Shown: positions 1 through 10,978 of the stretch, piece by piece
Numbering within the stretch: the first letter of the stretch is position 1
Layout: the number at the start of each line of letters is the position of its first letter
NCBI GenBank assembly: GCA_019096195.1
Contig: JAGTXK010000091.1
Coordinates: 1 to 64,000, forward strand
Direction of reading: 5' to 3'
Length of the DNA: 64,000 bases
Source of the DNA: Boletus sp. NGJ
Taxonomy: Eukaryota; Basidiomycota; Agaricomycetes; Boletales; Boletaceae
Notes under the pieces: generated by a model
Seen by the model: the letters and a program-made list of their open reading frames with translations, nothing else
The model's database searches: none
Told to the model about the DNA's origin: nothing
Translations under genes and position numbers: made by a program

Positions 1-540
1 ATAGAACGCCAAGGGTCAGTGCTTTATTTCATACACCTATATGTTAGGGTAAGGGTTAGGGGTTATTGGGGAATAACATGTTTAGTGAGAAATGACCAAA
101 CATGCGGACAGTTTTTTGAGCCACTGTAGCATAGGACCAGGCATCAAGCAGCAAACTTGGTTATGTGATACCGGCAATCCCTCTAGGCAGACATATTCCT
201 TGATCCATGTAATTAGCTGAAATAATTATGATTATAATATATCCATACATGGGGCATAGCTGAGGTGACTGAATCACAGAAGTGCTGTGGGAGAAATCAA
301 AGTTCTGGTATCCATGGACTTGGTTCTGACTAGCTGAGATGAGACACTACAGTGTCCGACAAACCACATGGGTGTACATATGCATTACTGATTTGTGTTT
401 TGGCTCATAGTGTAAAGTGAGTTGTATCTGTGTTTTTCATGCAGCTGTACTGTCTTCCATCATCCTAAGAATGCCTAAGAATGCCTACAAATGAAAGATT
501 AACCCTGGAAGAGTTACACATGCCACTTGGATAATGAAAA
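1..540. other. Gene-free left edge
   Basis: No convincing coding stretch, RNA gene or transposon end is visible here. The only structure is a short telomere-like run near the left edge. The stretch probably includes upstream sequence of the KDZ transposase relic that starts to be recognisable soon after position 540. Confidence 0.5.
44..62 (+). repeat. Short telomere-like repeat
   Basis: Three hexamers in a row read TTAGGG, TAAGGG, TTAGGG, followed by one extra G. TTAGGG is the usual telomere repeat of filamentous fungi. The run is too short to be a chromosome end and lies inside the sequence, so it is an interstitial telomere-like site or chance. Confidence 0.4.
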
Positions 541-3500
541 ATACCACAAGGGGGCCTAAGATGACTCTTGTCAGATTGAATGCTATCAAGGATCCACCTT
601 CCACAACACCATCCCAATTTGTCCAGTCCACCCCAAGCAAGCCTGGACCATCTGACTCTCAGTTTACCTTCAGTGCCAGCATGTATGTTCTTTGTCACAT
701 TTAAACTTGCTATTCTGATGATATCCAGTGAAGGCCAGATGCTGCCGATGGAGAAGTAGATAACATTCAGCCAATCTGATTGCCCCCTAAAAATGTATCC
801 ATCCTTGATTTTGGTGAATGCACTAGTCCACACAAATGTCTAGACTTCAAATGATTATCTCTGGGAATGGGTCACTCACAAGGAAGAATTTCTGCAAGCT
901 GTGTTGGACATGGAAGCTCCCACCGATCCCAAGAATGTTGTATATGCTGGTGGGATGGTATCTATTGGTGTTCTGACTATTTCAGTCAGCCACTGTTATG
1001 CACTGGGTGCTGTAGGAACTGAGATAAGAGGCATCCTTTTCATTGCATTCAGCAGTGGACCAGGGCATTCTTTGACAATTCATCTCTGATCTTGGTGAGC
1101 TTTGTAAAGCATTCCTAAGCTTTGGATGATTTTGAAACACATTGCGACAGACCAGCTTTGAGCTCCATCTTGGTTATGATGGTGGGCCATATCTGAGCAG
1201 TGGTCAGAAACGTCCACATACACCTGATGACCCAGCATCCATGGATGATGATGCCTAGGAAGACATCGACCAAGATGACATTCCACCACATCTTTGTCTG
1301 CCAAGTGGGTCAAATTATCTGACGGTGGTTGATGTGACTGGGATTCATTTCATGACCATCAACTACTGCACATGCTCTGATTCTGACCTAGAATATCTTC
1401 AACTTTTGTAGTGCAAGCTTTATCCTGTGACACTACAAATTCCAAGGACTGCATTTACCTTCACCCTGCTAGATGACTTCATCCAAGATAATTTGGAGTG
1501 TGAAACATTTAGAATGAACTATTACAGCAAGCTCTGAAGGATCACTTCCAACATCTTCCCTCACATTGTGCTGGTATGTTGCTGACCCACTTTCTGCATG
1601 TCAACTGCTCACACAGGTCCAAAATTGTTACTGAGAGTTGCTCAGGGTCAGCCAGACAGTGGAGACTGCTAAAGCTTCTCAAGTGGAATGGCTTTGGTCA
1701 CCATTCCTAGCAGCCACTGAAGGGAGATCTTGCCTCTTTTTGCCCTGCATGTCCTCAACTGGGGATGAATGTGCATGTTTCCATCAATGAGCTTTCCAAG
1801 TTGGTGATGATATTCTTTGACTACTGCACTTTCTGATCAAAATCCCAACAGCTGGAAGTATGGCCAAACTCTTATCATGGATGGAAACTTCAAGGCTGAA
1901 CATATGTGGGAGAGATGGCCTGATGACCAAATCTGGCTGATGGATGGCCTTGGCTTCATGGTAACTCGGCCAAACTATCATGAGTATCTGAAGAAGATGC
2001 ACCACCCCCTGGAGGTAATCATGCAATGAAAGAACACCATTCCTACCATCACTGATGTCCATCAACAGAGGTTGAGTTGCAACAATTACTGAGCTATGAA
2101 CCAGGTGAATGCCAGCTGAGGCAAATTGGATTCCACCAGGATCGGTGGTTCAGCATGTGCTTGGCATGGCTGTTTCATACCACACTTGGTGGTCAGTTTT
2201 AGCAGGGGGAGAGGTAAGCAATATGTAGGAAGAATATGAATATGCCAATCACTTAGATCCATGCAGGCAGGTGAACATGGACTACTCTTTTATTAATGCC
2301 CTTACCCACAACATGGACAATATTTCACACATCATAAGTTTCTATGACATCAATTGTTCTTATATGAAGAAGCTCCGAGCTCAGCTAAGTGATAACAGGT
2401 TCATTTGGCTACCACCACATCTGGCCATTGTATCTGGCATCAGAATGTGGCACATGCATGGACATCAATCTTCATGTTTTGCTTGGTACTCCCCCCTGTT
2501 CATTTCTAGGGCAGGATAGGTTGATGGTGAGATTATTAAGACCTTATGGTCTACTTTGAACATTGTGTCCAGGTCTGCCTGAGGAATGACCTCCCCCCAT
2601 TGGCAAGAGCTTTTTGACTTCCAAATGAATGATTCCAATTTTATCAAAATGATCAGAATGTGTATTTTTCCCTGTGGTTGTTTACCCATTTATTCTGCCT
2701 ATACTCATTGATACCAGCTGGAACTCTGGCAAGGAAGCTCAAGGCTGTGTGGAAATCATTTGCATCAGCAAGGGCAACATTCCATGCCCTCAATGGGGGG
2801 GTTGCCCACATTCAAAGACAGCAGTGGCTGGTCAAGAAGCAGAGGGCTTTGGAGAGATGCATCAGCAATCCATCGGCAATGGATATATTTGAGGTGCAGC
2901 TACACAAAGGTGAGTTGGGACATGGTGCATATTGTCACAGAGCTCAGACCATTGCTTATGCATTGCTGAGTACAGCACCAACCATATAGGTCATTGAGAG
3001 GGAAATGCTTGAGAGTATAACTCATGCACTGGCAGCCCACTGTGGAGCTGCAACATGGCTTGCAAATGGTTTGAAATTTGAGGAGGCACAGATATCACTC
3101 TGCAGAGATATGAAACAGATGGCTTTCAAGTCCACCGAACTTCAACAGCTGGCTCTTGCCCACTGAGCTGATCAGCTGGCTGCTAAAATTTCATGCTTCC
3201 TTGCTGAAGCTTCCACATCCCTTCAGTTGGAGGATGATGATGATTTGGAATCAGACATATCTGATGGAGACAGTAATATCGGAGACGAAGATATGGTCAA
3301 TGATCTCAGAGCTAAACAATCTGATCAGGTAAAGCTGCCATTGCCATCTAACCTGGGTCATGACAAGTGCATGGCAATTGGTGCTCACCACCTGATTAAA
3401 CAGAAGCTCAAACTTTGTGCAAGCCAAGCAAATGATGCCTTATATGAAATCCGGCTCGCATTAGCAGATAAGGCAGTGTTGTTCCACACCAACATTTAGC

Positions 3501-4110
3501 ATGCTTCAAGCCACATGAAGACCACCAGAGCCTGGGGAAAGGTGAATGCCATGGACACCTTACTTGCTCGGCAAGTTGCCATATATCAGAAATGCCAATC
3601 TGCCATGATAAATCTTTTGGCCGAGGATGACATGTTGGCCAGATATCAGATGTTAAAGAATGAGGATCTTAAGGTTAGCACTGTGGTCACCAAGCCCAAC
3701 TCCCACAATCATCACACCAACAACCTGGCCTGGTTCTAGTTGATGGATATACTGGAGGACACTGAGATGAATGACTGGATGTCTGAATGTAAGTTCCACA
3801 TTCTCATGAGACCTTTCTGCTGACATTATATATATCTACAGTCTACCAGATACATTGGTTGTGTGCAAAAGCCACAATGGATCAGTGGGGAGAGGAGGCA
3901 GAGCTACTGATGGCCAAGTTCAAATGGACCGTTGGTTACTTTGACCACAAATCAAGGGAATGGAAAGAGCATGCAGCACACAGTTAGCAGAATGACAGCC
4001 AAGGAAAAACATGCTATGCTGTCTGCCAGCAGGCCATCTATACTCGACTTTGGGAGCAGTGTCGGATGGAATGGAAAAGCTACTGAGAGACACACTCTAT
4101 GGAGACGTTG
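540..4110 (+). pseudogene. KDZ transposase relic with CxC2-type cysteine cluster
   Basis: This is a decayed DNA-transposon transposase of the Kyakuja-Dileera-Zisupton (KDZ) superfamily. From N to C terminus I recognise a cysteine/histidine cluster at about 980-1070 ending in HPFHCIQQW, the block TAFTFTLLDDF at about 1450, then MDGNFKAEH near 1880 (first catalytic Asp region), ISFYDINCSY near 2340 (second Asp region), WHMHGHQSSCF near 2450, AMDIFEVQL near 2880, and a C-terminal stretch LPSNLGHDKC...NNLAWF up to about 3740, then a tail to about 4100. Introns with good ends are still visible at 1574-1616, 2214-2266 and 3789-3841; removing them restores the family reading locally. The gene has many in-frame stops and frame changes and cannot make a full protein. 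I could not find terminal inverted repeats. Confidence 0.82.
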
Positions 4111-4226
4111 GATGGTAGCCTCTTTTTATAAGTAGACGTCATATCATAACAAAAATACACAGCCTGTCCAAAACTATCATGCATTGTTGATAAATCCAGG
4201 ATATTCCGAGGTCTACATGGGCAGAA

Positions 4227-4233
4227 TATATAA
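4227..4233 (+). promoter_or_regulatory. TATA box of the 4.3 kb gene
   Basis: TATATAA lies about 60 bp before the ATG at 4292 and is followed by a pyrimidine-rich stretch, a layout common for fungal core promoters. It supports 4292 as the start of a gene separate from the KDZ transposase. Confidence 0.45.
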
Positions 4234-4291
4234 CCACAGTCTCTCCACATCCTTCATTTCATCATATTTCCCCATTCCTCATCATTCTGCT

Positions 4292-5050
4292 ATGGAAACA
4301 TTTTCTGACAACACACCTGTCACCACTCTCCACATGATGCTGTGGTATCAGAAGTGCTGGATTGAAGTGGCCATGGCACATCTTGCACAACTTCCTGCTG
4401 AGCAGTGGCTGGCAGCTTGGCATGATAACATGATCATGGAATCGGTATGTTTTCCCCATTTCACATCACAAATCGGCCCTTTGACATTATTGATTTGCAG
4501 AACATCTTGGACTTTTACTTAGGCCTATATGCGCCCATGCACACTGTACCTCTGCTGACTTCATCCTGTGCCCGATTCATCAAAGTTGGCACTAGTCCAG
4601 AGGATCTCCATCAGGACATCATCCGTGCCACCTCCAAAATTGACCTCAATGGCATAAAGTGAATCCCAGAGCTCTTGCCAGGTCGGTGGCCAAGCGCAGA
4701 TGCTCCCACCTTTGGATTTGAGCATCCATGGTGGATGGCTGACATTCCAGACTATCACCTCAAGGCATCTCAATTCTTCATTTCCAATTCCTTTGCAAGG
4801 GTGGAAACCTTCTTCCAGGTATGTGGATCACTTGGATCATGGTCGTTAGCTAATTCATCACAAGGACTATTGGCCAATGGATGAGTCTCCATTGGACAAT
4901 GCTCATAACACTTGGCTGGATGCCCTGGTGACTGGAATTTTGACTGACCTTCAGCAAAATATTGCTGAGCTTGTAAAGGCAGAGGCAACAATAATAGAGT
5001 CTCAGATAGATATGGTTCAGTTGTGGAAGCTGTTTCAGAAGCATCGATGA
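4292..5050 (+). pseudogene. Unidentified three-exon gene between KDZ transposase and TET/JBP relic
   Basis: I do not recognise the family. Three exons (4292-4444, 4501-4818, 4865-5050) joined across two short GT...AG introns (56 and 46 bp) keep one frame of about 218 residues. Exon 1 begins METFSDNTPV; exon 2 holds the Trp/Pro-rich stretch FGFEHPWWMADIPDY; exon 3 ends with a charged, probably helical segment (ILTDLQQNIAELVKAEATII) and the stop after LFQKHR. A single TGA lies in frame at 4660-4662, so the gene is either a young pseudogene or misses a small splice event. It is far better kept than its two neighbours. It may be a second gene of the KDZ element or a captured host gene. Confidence 0.5.
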
Positions 5051-5218
5051 TGCATGCTTTGCCTGTGATCCAGACTCCTTGTCTACAGTTAAGGTTGTAA
5101 TTTGTAATTCAAGCTTTACCTGGCAATATCTTGGCCAAGTTCAGCAAATACTGTATGACTAACCGAGTGCAGACCGAGGCAACAAATCTATGTCCAACTT
5201 TGACTGCCTACCTATTCT

Positions 5219-6478
5219 TTACCATCCTCCCCAGATCTCATATTTCATGTAATTACAGTGGAAAACATCCATGTATTCATCTATCATGTATTCATGGACA
5301 TTGTCCTACATGTAGTATGAGAGCATCTTCCACTCCCCTGCAACTTGACTGACTTCATGCTCGAGCATTTGCCCTGAGAATGTGATCACTGTCCCTGGGT
5401 TATATTGAAGCTGATGCTTGATGATGGGGATTAAAAAATTTAACCCGGCATAGTCACTAAATGAGACGAGAAGATCCAACCACTGGAGCCTGCCATTTAT
5501 GTCAGTTTGAAATGAGCTAGCTCAGTTGGCCATGACAGAAATAATATTATAAACTGATGACCACAAAGGAAGTACATCCTTCATGTCAAGGTCCTCCTGT
5601 GTGGCCACCCAGTTGCCAAGCTGAACCAATACCTCCTGACCCGAATCATACCTTTCAGGATGCAGGATGGCAACCAATGCTGCCAAAAAAGCTGAATGCT
5701 CTTTCATGGCCAACAGCCATTCACGTGCTCCGCTATCGGTTTTGGTTGCCTTGAGTAGTGCTGAGACCTCAGGTGGCCCATTTTCCCCCTGTTGACCAAT
5801 GTTAGGTTAATGAAAAGGAGGAAAAGCCAAATAAACACCGACATTTTGGCCCTATTGAAACCAAGTAGAAGATAGGTTGATTGTCCCTTGCAGCTTTGCC
5901 ATAGGGTGGAAGTTTGCCTCTGAGATGTGCCAGTGAGTATTCCGGGTCATGCTGCAGGAAAGAGGCCCAGACAGCAGCAGTAGCTATTCCCAGATGTATC
6001 GCTTGATTGATCTATTGGTGAGATGGTTGTAGAATCCAGGGACATACTTATTTGATTAGGGTGGCTGATCACACTGGGCAAGTACCAAAGTAAGATGTAG
6101 CCTGAACAATCACTGCAGGTTTGGTGAGCATGGTATATTCCTGATCATTGGTGTCTGATGGCACTGTTGAATGTCCCCTTCTTTTGATTCGTTCACCAAG
6201 CTGAATGATGTTGACATTGCTAATCATCACTGGGTGGAAATTAGCAGGGCATTATCGAATGTGAGAGCCATACCCTTATTTTGATATGCTTTTGAAATGA
6301 TGCTGACCATCCTGTTTGCCTCGCAAACTGTCTACATGGGAATGCACAGAGGTGGAATTTTTGGCTGACTGTTGTCATCAGTAGATGGCAGGGAATTCTG
6401 AAATCTAGAAATCATATAGGCAGCCAATTTATCAGTATAGGAGATAGCTCAATTGTCTGGAATTTCAGGGGGGCTCAT
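5219..6478 (-). pseudogene. TET/JBP-like 2-oxoglutarate/Fe(II) dioxygenase relic
   Basis: Read on the minus strand from an ATG at 6478 (MSPPEIPD), this matches my recollection of the large fungal TET/JBP family, whose members oxidise 5-methylcytosine or thymine in DNA. Blocks in order are IIQLGERIKRRGHSTVPSDT and YTMLTKPAVIV (about 6220-6120), WYLPSVISHPNQ (about 6085), NFHPMAKLQGTINLSSTWFQ (about 5890), REWLLAMKEHSAFLAALVAI (5720-5660), LPLWSSVYNIISVMAN (near 5540), WLDLLVSF (near 5470) and the core strand NPGTVITFSGQMLEHEVS (5410-5345), ending near NVHEYM. The distal metal-binding His (LEHEV) remains. The usual HxD reads QTD and the usual Arg after GD/GE is Trp, so it would be inactive. Several stops and frame changes are present. 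It converges on the KDZ transposase and the middle gene, the arrangement expected of a KDZ-TET/JBP unit. Confidence 0.75.
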
Positions 6479-6526
6479 GGTGAAAGGAAGATCTGAGAGG
6501 ATCAGGAAAAGCAGGAATCAGGAAAA

Positions 6527-6532
6527 TATATA
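6527..6532 (-). promoter_or_regulatory. TATA box of the TET/JBP-like relic
   Basis: TATATA on the minus strand sits about 50 bp upstream of the ATG at 6478 with a C/T-rich leader between them. It fits a core promoter for the dioxygenase gene and supports the chosen start. Confidence 0.4.
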
Positions 6533-6649
6533 GAGTGGTAGGTTCCCATGGAAACTCATATTTCAAGCATTAGTCTGGATTTGGAGACTCATTCACAGCC
6601 ACCAAGAAGAGTAGATTTTGGACAGAACAATGCATTAGCCATAGCATCT

Positions 6650-7526
6650 CTCCATATTCAAGGTGCATCACATGCACCTTGCTTAGTCTCTTCTGTATCC
6701 ATTGCACTAGGTCTCACTCGCCCTGCTCAATCCTATCATATGTATCAAGGTAAGTCACGCTTACACTGCTTGATCCTGTTACATAGATTGGCAAGTGGTC
6801 ACCCCCACCCTGCTCAGTCCTGCTATATCCATTGTGGCAAGCCACTCTCACACTGCTTGGTCTGATCAAATGCATTAAGGCAAGTCACACCCACGATTCT
6901 CAGTCATGCCATATGCATCAAGGTCAGTCACCCCCATATTGCTTGGTCCCATCATATACATCAGCACTTGGTCACCTCCACCCTGCTTGGTCCTACCATA
7001 CACATCGAGGTCTGTCATGCTCACACTGCATGGTGTGGTTGTAATCCATCAATGTCAGCCACCTCCACCCTGCTCGATGTGGTCATATCCATCGAGGCCA
7101 GTCACCCTCACACTGCTTAGTATAGTTGTATCCATCGGTACTTAGTCACCCCCACCCTGCTCAGTCCTGTCATACCCATCAAGGTTGGCCATGCTCATAC
7201 TGGTCAGTGTGGTTGTATACATCAGTACTTGGTCACCTCCACCCTGCTTGGTGTGGTCATATCCATTGAGGTCAGCCACCTCCACCCTGCTTAGTGTGGT
7301 TATATGTATTCATCAAGGTCAGTCACCATCGCCCTGCCTGATGTGGTTGTATACATTGAGGACAGTCACCCTCACCCTGCTCGGTGTGGTCATATACATT
7401 GGTACTTGGTAATCTCTGCCCTGCTCGGTCTCGTTATATCCATTGAGATCAGCAACACTCACACCATTCAGTGTGGTTATATATGTCAGCACTTGATTGC
7501 CTCTGCCCCGCTTGGTCCCACCATAT
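6650..7526. repeat. 43-bp minisatellite, left part
   Basis: About twenty tandem units of roughly 43 bp run through this stretch. Each has a form like CATC-(a/g)AGGTCAGTCAC-CCTCACACTGCT-(c/t)GGTGTGGTTGTAT, and units with AAGGTCAGTCAC often alternate with units carrying GCACTTGGTCACC. Copies differ by about 10-25 percent. The period is not a multiple of three, so the open frames across it are not protein-coding. The array continues beyond the solo LTR inserted at 7532. Confidence 0.85.
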
Positions 7527-7531
7527 CCATC

Positions 7532-8491
7532 TGTTATGGTTATGGAAGGGAGTACATCTTTTTCTCTTCCTTCACCCCCTCTGGGACTCTGGGACAACCT
7601 CTCTTCTTTGACACCTCTGACTACCCAGGATTCCCCCACAACACCCACACAAGCATCGCCCCATCTGGAATCCCCCTTCTAGGTGATGCACCACTATGGC
7701 TGTGACACAGCCCATTCTATTTCACTATACATGCATTTCACCTTTGATCTGATCATAGACATTGCCTCCTTGGCTGTGTTCTCTCGCACACAGCCCAAGT
7801 ATTCCACTTTCTTCATTTAACTGATGATATGATCTCTTATGGTAATATTCCAGTATTACCATATATGATACAAAGCCTGCCCTGAATAGGAAAGGCCTAT
7901 ATATATGGGCATATTCCCTTCATGTAAATCCAACCTAGATCTACACAACTTCCTGTATAATCTACCCCACTCCTGGTTCCACTTCACCTCAGAAGCCTGT
8001 GCCTACTCTGGAGGTGACCACCACAGTGCTTATAATCATCCTTCTCATCACTTCACACTTGTGTGACCTTGTTACTGTTTGGTCACATACCTAGCCAATG
8101 GCAACTCCAATGCAGACAGAGGTCTGCCTGTCTAAGCCCAGGGCTCTGCCACTGGCACTTGTCTAAGCCCAGGACTCCGCCACTGGTAGCACCATAAATC
8201 CAGGACTCTGCCACTGGTATCAGCATAGCCCTGGGACTCTGTCACCAGCCCCTGTACACAATTGGTCTGTGCCTCTATCAAGACTGCGCCACCCTCATCA
8301 AAGTCTGAGACTCCACCATCAGTCATAGAGTAGGCTCCAACCCCAAGGGAGGCTCTACATGAAAGCTAGCTGTTGATCCCCAGTCCAAGGAATATTGGGC
8401 CTCGGGAGGTATTTTCCCCTCAAGTCCAGCTAGTCCAGTAATCAAACAGGTTGATTACTTGGGAACATGTCACTTGTTACCCAGCATAACA
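7532..8491 (+). mobile_element. Solo LTR, family J, inside the minisatellite
   Basis: A 960-bp LTR starting TGTTATGG and ending CATAACA, flanked on both sides by CCATC (7527-7531 and 8492-8496), a perfect 5-bp target-site duplication. No internal region is left, so it is a solo LTR. A TATATATA motif lies at about 7900. A second copy of the same family sits at 14062-15042. The internal element and superfamily are not visible. Confidence 0.88.
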
Positions 8492-8496
8492 CCATC

Positions 8497-8860
8497 AAGG
8501 TTGGTCATGCTCACACTACTCAGTGTGGTCATTTACATTGGTACTTGGTAATCTCTGCCCTGCTCGGTATCATCGTATCTATTGAGGTCAGCGAACACTC
8601 ACACCACTTGGTGTGGTTGTATGCATTGGCACTTGGTCACCTCTGCCCTACTTAGTCCCACTGTATATGTCGAGGCCAGTCATCCATATACTGCTCAGTG
8701 TGGTCATATACATCAGCCCTTGGTCACTCCCAACCTGCCCGTCTTGTCATATACATTGAGGTCAGCCATGCTCACACTACTCAGTCCTGTCATATATACC
8801 AGCACTTGGTCACCTCCACCCTGGTCAGTCCCATTGTATGCATTGACCTCAATCTTACTC
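8497..8860. repeat. 43-bp minisatellite, right part
   Basis: Continuation of the same tandem array after the solo LTR, about eight units, with the same alternating unit types. The array fades out near 8850. Confidence 0.8.
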
Positions 8861-9070
8861 TCTCCACCAGGGGCTGTTTAATATCTATCAATCTTTCATC
8901 TAGTTACCCTTTCCAGGCCCTTCCGTATCCTATGTATATGCATGTTAGGCAGGCCCGGCTGTGTCTTACACATCTCATATATCTCAGACCCATTATAGTA
9001 TCATCCATACATGTCAGGTGTTTCGCAAGCAGGCTCACCATATGCTATGGGCATATTTGACTGCATCATG
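8861..9070. other. Unassigned spacer
   Basis: Sequence between the minisatellite and the copia-type LTR. I recognise no gene or repeat in it. Confidence 0.4.
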
Positions 9071-9368
9071 TGTAACAATATTCATCCATAATCAAGTCCT
9101 GAAACATTCCAGTTTCACCACTTCCAAGCCCGGAAGTGTCACTCTGGAACCATATCCTGGAACCACTGGTTCTGAAGGTACTTCCAAAAATTTCCCATGC
9201 CCATCTGCAGGTTCCGAGACTAGCATCTCAGAACTGCTCCAGAACTGTTTCCAGACTTTCCTGCCCTCATTCCAAACCTGGAATGAGCCTTTATCACACT
9301 TAGACTTTCTATCATTTCTTAGCCGATGCTTACAGCACATATTACACACTTCTTTCGGACCCGCTTGC
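9071..9368 (+). repeat. Partial LTR of copia element E
   Basis: Starts TGTAACAAT and runs about 298 bp before it is cut by the A-family LTR at 9369. The same sequence occurs in the opposite orientation at about 25440-25955, next to the 3' end of the copia coding region there. It is therefore read as the 5' LTR of copia element E, cut by a later insertion. Confidence 0.6.
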
Positions 9369-9955
9369 TGTTAAGAATGGACAACTCCGATGCAACTCCA
9401 AAGGACTGGAGTTACTTGAGGGTGTTGGGACTTGGCTTCACCTTATGTGGTGTGCCCTTGCTCAAGTCTGATGTCCTGGATTTCGAGGACGTAGTAAGAT
9501 CAGAGGTTTGAACTCAACATGGTCAAATGTTAAGTCAAGCAGAGGATCAGAGTGAGTCGTTAAGACTAGGACGGAAGACAGAATTGGTGTTTAGAGTTGA
9601 TATTCAAACTAACTTTACAAGAGTAGTAGTGAAGGTTTATATACGATCAGAAACAAGATTACTAACAGAGTTCATAAGGTGTAATGAGTAAATAGTAGCT
9701 AAGTAATTAGGAATGGAGATGGGACCTTGCTGGAGCAGTGCTCCTAAGCAAGACAGACACTGGATTGGAGACAGCTACAAAGTGGGACTAAGACAGATGA
9801 GTAGGACATAACTTTATGTATGAATGAGGGAGTAGGAATACTATATGGAGTGAGTTACAAGTCCAAGGGTATAAGAATGTACTCCAAGGGGGAACGCGCT
9901 GGAGTTATGAATGGAGGTCCGGAGTTGGACTTGTCGAGTTGTACAGGATATGACG
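9369..9955 (-). repeat. A-family LTR, minus orientation
   Basis: A 587-bp LTR in reverse orientation to element A. It is followed on its right by GTTTT (9956-9960), whose complement AAAAC occurs right after the far LTR of element A (18702-18706). Thus its right junction is the original left junction of element A, seen after an inversion. A central block of about 300 bp is nearly identical to the LTRs at 10392 and 18113, while both outer parts differ by many transitions. Confidence 0.85.
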
Positions 9956-10391
9956 GTTTTGCAGCCAGGGCAATCACTGTATAGACTAAATCAAGATTTG
10001 CTACTAGGGCAAAAACCTTCTGATAATCAACTCCTTCCTTTTGGGCAAAGCCCCTTGCAACTATCTGAACCTTGTATTATTCCACATTTCCACTTTGATC
10101 TCATTTAATGTAGAAGATAGGTTTGGAAGTGATGGGTTTGACTCTCTCTGGGACAAGAACAGTTTCATAGACATGATTGGAATTGAAGCTTTGAAGCTCT
10201 TCTTCCACTGCCAATTTCCAGAGTTCCATGTCTGCTCCAGAGTAAGCTTCCTTGAGTGTTCTAGGAAGGGATTCATTTGAGTTGAAATTGGCAGAACCAG
10301 CAAATATGAAATCCTCCATATTTTCTATGGATGCTGAAAATGCTTCTGGGATATCAGATTCATCTTCCACATATTTGGTGGTTCTAGATGT
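9956..10391 (-). pseudogene. Copia element E, start of reverse transcriptase (inverted piece)
   Basis: Minus-strand fragment of a Ty1/copia reverse transcriptase, recognisable from KEAYSGADMELWKLAVEEEL, the start of the RVT_2 domain. It lies between two A-family LTRs that face each other. The next part of the same pol region lies on the plus strand at 18702-18903 and the last part on the minus strand at 33006-34098. Element E is a broken fossil and its gag and integrase parts are absent from this site. Confidence 0.75.
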
Positions 10392-10978
10392 TGTCATATT
10401 CCATGCAACTCGACAAGTCCAACTCTGGACCTCCATTCATAACTCCAGTGTGTTCCCCCTCAGAGTACATTCTCATACCCTTGGACTTGTAACTCACCCC
10501 ATATAGTATTCCTACTCCCTCATTCATACATAAAGTTATGTCCTACTCATCTGTCTTAGTCCCACTTTGTAGCTGTCTCCAATCCAGTGTCTGTCTTGCT
10601 TAGGAGCACTGCTCCAGCAAGGTCCCATCTCCATTCCTAATTACTTAGCTACTATTTACTCATTACACCTTATGAACTCTGTTAGTAATCTTGTTTCTGA
10701 TTGTATATAAACCTTCACTACTACTCTTGTAAAGTTAGTTTGAATATCAACTCTGAACACCACTTCTGTCTTCCATCTGAGTCTTAATGGCTCACTCTGA
10801 TCCTCTGCTCGACTTGATGTTTGACCACATCAAGTTCAAACCTCTTATCTTACTATGTCCTTGAAATCCAGGACATCAGATTTGAGCAAGGGCACACTGC
10901 ATAAGGTAAAGCCAAGTCCTGACACCCTCAAGTAACTCCAGTCCTTCAGAGTTGCATCAGAGTTGTCCATTCTTAACA
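10392..10978 (+). repeat. 5' LTR of element A
   Basis: A 587-bp repeat starting TGTCATAT and ending CTTAACA, with a GTATATAAACC promoter-like TATA motif at about 10705. It faces the inverted copy at 9369-9955 across a 436-bp piece of copia DNA. Confidence 0.85.

Noticed and set aside
5941-6060. A plausible minus-strand frame reading FYNHLTNRSIKRYIWE in the TET/JBP relic
   Set aside because: Another frame gives blocks that match the known family order (WYLPSVISHPNQ, NFHPMAKLQG), so this one is a chance open stretch.
6548-7705. Several open frames of 70-130 codons across the minisatellite region
   Set aside because: They arise from the 43-bp repeat, whose period is not a multiple of three, and show the same words in all frames; there is no conserved protein.
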